Virus record (IMG/VR): IMGVR_UViG_3300008517_000030
Coordinates: 1-31,463 of that record
DNA from: a virus
Strand: one strand, 5' to 3'
Length of the DNA: 31,463 bases
The translations under genes were made by a program, and so were the position numbers. This document shows positions 30,022 to 31,463 of this stretch, in pieces. The notes under the pieces were generated by a model that was given only the letters and a program-made list of their open reading frames with translations, was not told where the DNA came from and did no database searches. Position 1 is the stretch's first letter, and every line of letters starts with the position of its first letter.

Positions 30022-30192
30022 CTACTCCTTCTCTCTATAAACATTTAGGTTGACTTTAACTCCGCCTGTCTGAATAGCACCTTTACTAGATGCTACCATT
30101 ACAGACTTTCCGCTCTTGGATAAACCAAGATTTTTCGTCAGGTCGACAGTTATAATTAACTTGTCGCCCTCTGTCCTAGTTTCGATATTCAT
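30022..30192 (-). CDS. 56-residue conserved-style phage protein
   Basis: Found by hand in a 185-nt gap. ATG at 30192 has AAAGGGAG seven bases upstream; the frame ends at TAG 30022-30024, against the next ribosome site. The protein has MNIETRTEGDKLIITVDLTK, NLGLSKSGKSVMVASSKGAI and a strand VNLNVYREKE. The LSKSGKSVMVASSKG region is very like short phage proteins I have seen encoded beside recombination genes. It contains GKS, but the surroundings are wrong for a P-loop. It is an obvious real gene by spacing. Confidence 0.7.
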   Translation of the reverse strand: MNIETRTEGDKLIITVDLTKNLGLSKSGKSVMVASSKGAIQTGGVKVNLNVYREKE

Positions 30193-30204
30193 AATCTTCT
30201 CCCT

Positions 30205-30393
30205 TTAGGTGAATAGTTTAGTTTGTACTCTTTTATTTTGGTCTCTTACTTCTTTATGGAGACGCTCTAATCTAACGATAATCTGTTTTAGTAATCTACT
30301 TGCAGTACTATAATTCTCCTCTTCAATAAACTCTTTTATGTGGTCAAGAGAAGCCTTAATACTTTTAATGTCGTCAGCATTGATTTTGCTCAT
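30205..30393 (-). CDS. Small helical hypothetical protein
   Basis: A 62-residue protein preceded by GGAAAGAAAGAAG, a degenerate ribosome site. Almost entirely helical and charged (INADDIKSIKASLDHIKEFI, TASRLLKQIIVRLERLHKEV), with heptad-like Ile/Leu spacing that would form a coiled coil. No family is recognised. It lies 12 nt before the next gene in the series of small early proteins. Confidence 0.55.
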   Translation of the reverse strand: MSKINADDIKSIKASLDHIKEFIEEENYSTASRLLKQIIVRLERLHKEVRDQNKRVQTKLFT

Positions 30394-30419
30394 CTTCTTT
30401 CTTTCCAGGATTTATCTAA

Positions 30420-30719
30420 TTACTGTAGGCTCTGCCACTTACAGTTGTTGCACTGAAGTGAGTAATTAAGTTCAGTACTGCCGCAGTTAGGACAAGGTGC
30501 TGTTTCCTCTTCAGCCTGAGCCCCTGCAAATGCCTGAACGGCGGCTCTGTAAAGGGCTGTCAGTCTGTCTATGTTGATATACTCTCCATTAATATCTACA
30601 AATACATTGTCAGGGAACTCGTGGTTAGTTACTTCCCTGCTTTCCAACTCAACTATAGTTGAGTCCCGGAGGCTGATAATCTCAACACAGTCCTCTTTAA
30701 TTATTATCCTTTTTACCAT
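30420..30719 (-). CDS. Protein with C-terminal zinc ribbon
   Basis: A 99-residue protein with GGGAGG about ten bases before ATG, overlapping the previous gene by 7 nt. The N-terminal part is beta-rich (VKRIIIKEDCVEIISLRDST, NVFVDINGEYINIDRL). The C-terminus carries a full four-cysteine zinc ribbon (CPNCGSTELNYSLQCNNCKW). The ribbon suggests nucleic-acid or transcription-machinery contact. It is the sort of small early protein that binds host factors, but there is no direct evidence for a partner. Confidence 0.6.
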   Translation of the reverse strand: MVKRIIIKEDCVEIISLRDSTIVELESREVTNHEFPDNVFVDINGEYINIDRLTALYRAAVQAFAGAQAEEETAPCPNCGSTELNYSLQCNNCKWQSLQ

Positions 30720-30934
30720 AGTGTTATACCTCCCTGTTCATTACTTGTAGGTTTGATAGCACCCAAAGTGGGTATTCTTTTGTGCTCTAAATTATATACT
30801 CTGGCAAGGACTTTAGCCTCCTTCCGAGTGGTGAAAGGACCGTCTTCTAAAAAGTCCTTTTGAATGCTGTCATATAGACTCCAAATAGGATAAATGCTAG
30901 TGCCTAAATTATGTACTGTTATTCTTGCTTTCAT
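30713..30934 (-). CDS. Small hypothetical early protein
   Basis: A 73-residue protein with AAAGGAGG seven bases before ATG, overlapping the upstream gene by 26 nt and the downstream gene by 7 nt. The sequence MKARITVHNLGTSIYPIWSL, then FTTRKEAKVLARVYNLEHKR, fits a short beta-beta-alpha unit like the N-terminus of the 168-residue protein (GFPYSILKDG, FETFREAVKYID). No function recognised. Confidence 0.55.
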   Translation of the reverse strand: MKARITVHNLGTSIYPIWSLYDSIQKDFLEDGPFTTRKEAKVLARVYNLEHKRIPTLGAIKPTSNEQGGITLW

Positions 30935-31298
30935 TAAATGCCTCCTTTATTTTCTCAATCATTTTGTATTTTTCTTCTTCGGACAAATCATTAACCTGCT
31001 CGATTGCGAGTTTAGTTCTGCACTTAACATCAGAACAAACTCCTTTTGGTGGAGGTATTATTATTACTCCGCAGAGCCTACAAAATTTAGCAGACTCAGA
31101 TTCTTTCTTAGAACTTATAGCACTTTCTGAGTGGCAGGCTTCAATGCACCTAATTACTTCGCCTATATCGTACATCCTGCCGTCTGCTACCACAACTATA
31201 TTTTTAGGCTTAATTATGAACCCTTCATCCTCTGTGAAGAGAATAGTGCTTGTAGAACTGACCTTGACTCCCATTATATCTTCTTTATTTATAGACAT
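30909..31298 (-). CDS. Cys-rich hypothetical protein, first gene of the right arm in this window
   Basis: A 129-residue protein with AAGGGGAC before ATG. The first half is beta-rich (STILFTEDEGFIIKPKNIVV, VADGRMYDIGEVIRCIEA). The second half has KFCRLCGVIIIPPPKG and GVCSDVKCRTKLA: CxxC plus Cys-x4-Cys, a zinc-ribbon-like set. A charged helix closes the protein. Its leader contains palindrome copy 8 and a TGTTACAAT extended -10. No family is recognised. Confidence 0.55.
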   Translation of the reverse strand: MSINKEDIMGVKVSSTSTILFTEDEGFIIKPKNIVVVADGRMYDIGEVIRCIEACHSESAISSKKESESAKFCRLCGVIIIPPPKGVCSDVKCRTKLAIEQVNDLSEEEKYKMIEKIKEAFNESKNNST

Positions 31299-31345
31299 AA
31301 CAGTCCCCTTCTATTTGTTACAGTTTATTAATGCACTGCAATACT

Positions 31346-31354
31346 ATTGTAACA
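31346..31354 (-). promoter_or_regulatory. Extended -10 promoter candidate next to palindrome copy 8
   Basis: On the - strand TGTTACAAT (TGnTACAAT). The start point would be near 31339, giving a leader of about 41 nt before ATG 31298. Palindrome copy 8 occupies the -35 region, where a bound repressor or activator would act. Confidence 0.45.
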
Positions 31355-31357
31355 GGT

Positions 31358-31374
31358 TGTTGCATAATGCAGCA
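31358..31374. repeat. Palindromic element copy 8
   Basis: TGTTGCATAATGCAGCA, one change in the right half. It lies 59 nt upstream of the last gene's ATG. The right flank is CCCTATTA; adapter sequence starts 13 nt further on. Confidence 0.8.
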
Positions 31375-31387
31375 CCCTATTACAACC

Positions 31388-31463
31388 CTGTCTCTTATAC
31401 ACATCTCCGAGCCCACGAGACGGACTCCTATCTCGTATGCCGTCTTCTGCTTGAAAAAAAAAA
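31388..31463 (+). other. Nextera/Illumina adapter read-through, not biological
   Basis: CTGTCTCTTATACACATCT (31388-31406) is the Tn5 mosaic end used in Nextera kits. CCGAGCCCACGAGAC follows, then the eight-base index GGACTCCT (31422-31429, matching Nextera N705), then ATCTCGTATGCCGTCTTC and the rest of the P7 tail to 31453, then ten A. This should be trimmed. Confidence 0.98.

Noticed and set aside
3694-31374. CRISPR-like repeats
   Set aside because: The palindromes are kilobases apart, lie upstream of genes and lack spacers; no cas1/cas2, and the Cas4-like nuclease is a phage recombination type.
3694-31374. The palindrome as an RNA hairpin or terminator
   Set aside because: Substitutions break pairing in the sense RNA of copies 7 and 8, no U-tract follows, and most copies precede genes rather than follow operons.
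31388-31406. Tn5 mosaic end suggesting a transposon
   Set aside because: It continues into the Nextera adapter, an index and P7, so it is library-derived, not an insertion sequence.

Overview
The window looks like a large piece of a double-stranded DNA tailed-phage genome assembled from short-read (Nextera/Illumina) data. Gene density is very high, almost every gene has a GGAGG-type ribosome site, and neighbours are often coupled through ATGA or TAATG overlaps. I see no rRNA, tRNA, CRISPR array or integrase. The last 76 bases (31388-31463) are not phage DNA: they are a Tn5 mosaic end, Nextera read-2 adapter, i7 index, P7 tail and poly-A. True sequence ends near 31387, and the left end cuts into a gene. 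Strong Shine-Dalgarno use argues against a Bacteroidota host; I cannot name the host.

Layout: two convergent arms. The left arm (1-14405, + strand) is the virion module: a Glu/Lys-rich scaffold-like protein (5' end missing), two small beta-rich accessory proteins, an SU10-like (DUF5309-type) major capsid protein, a signal-peptide protein, a head-tail adaptor, two small basic proteins, a probable tail/nozzle protein, a small possible GNAT-fold protein, two probable internal virion proteins, and a 1636-residue polyvalent protein with an embedded DNA-methyltransferase-like domain. The right arm (14588-31298, - strand, read right to left) starts with small early-type proteins. It then carries a Cas4/RecB-like nuclease, a Sak4-like ATPase, a probable ssDNA-binding protein, a ParB-methyltransferase fusion, a uracil-DNA-glycosylase/DNA polymerase A fusion, a MazG-like protein, a radical SAM protein, RNase H and a DUF3987-like helicase/primase ATPase. 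Terminase, portal and lysis genes are not seen and presumably lie beyond the left end.

The most striking non-coding feature is a 17-bp palindrome, consensus TGTTGCATWATGCAACA, present eight times across both arms. Seven copies lie about 20-60 nt upstream of a start codon in the direction of transcription; the eighth is between the arms next to a structured RNA. The pattern of substitutions favours a DNA operator or promoter element over an RNA hairpin, so this may be a genome-wide phage regulon. There are also several candidate structured RNAs: a three-way-junction RNA with a U-tract where the arms meet, a two-domain leader upstream of a terminator-bounded small gene, and two long hairpins. 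A direct-repeat cluster lies in one of the few non-coding stretches.

Hand reading of gaps recovered small genes below 60 codons: four hydrophobic micro-proteins, two zinc-binding proteins, a 56-residue phage protein, a 38-residue ORF coupled to polA, and a doubtful 23-residue ORF.

Functions rest on motifs and family knowledge recalled without database searches.
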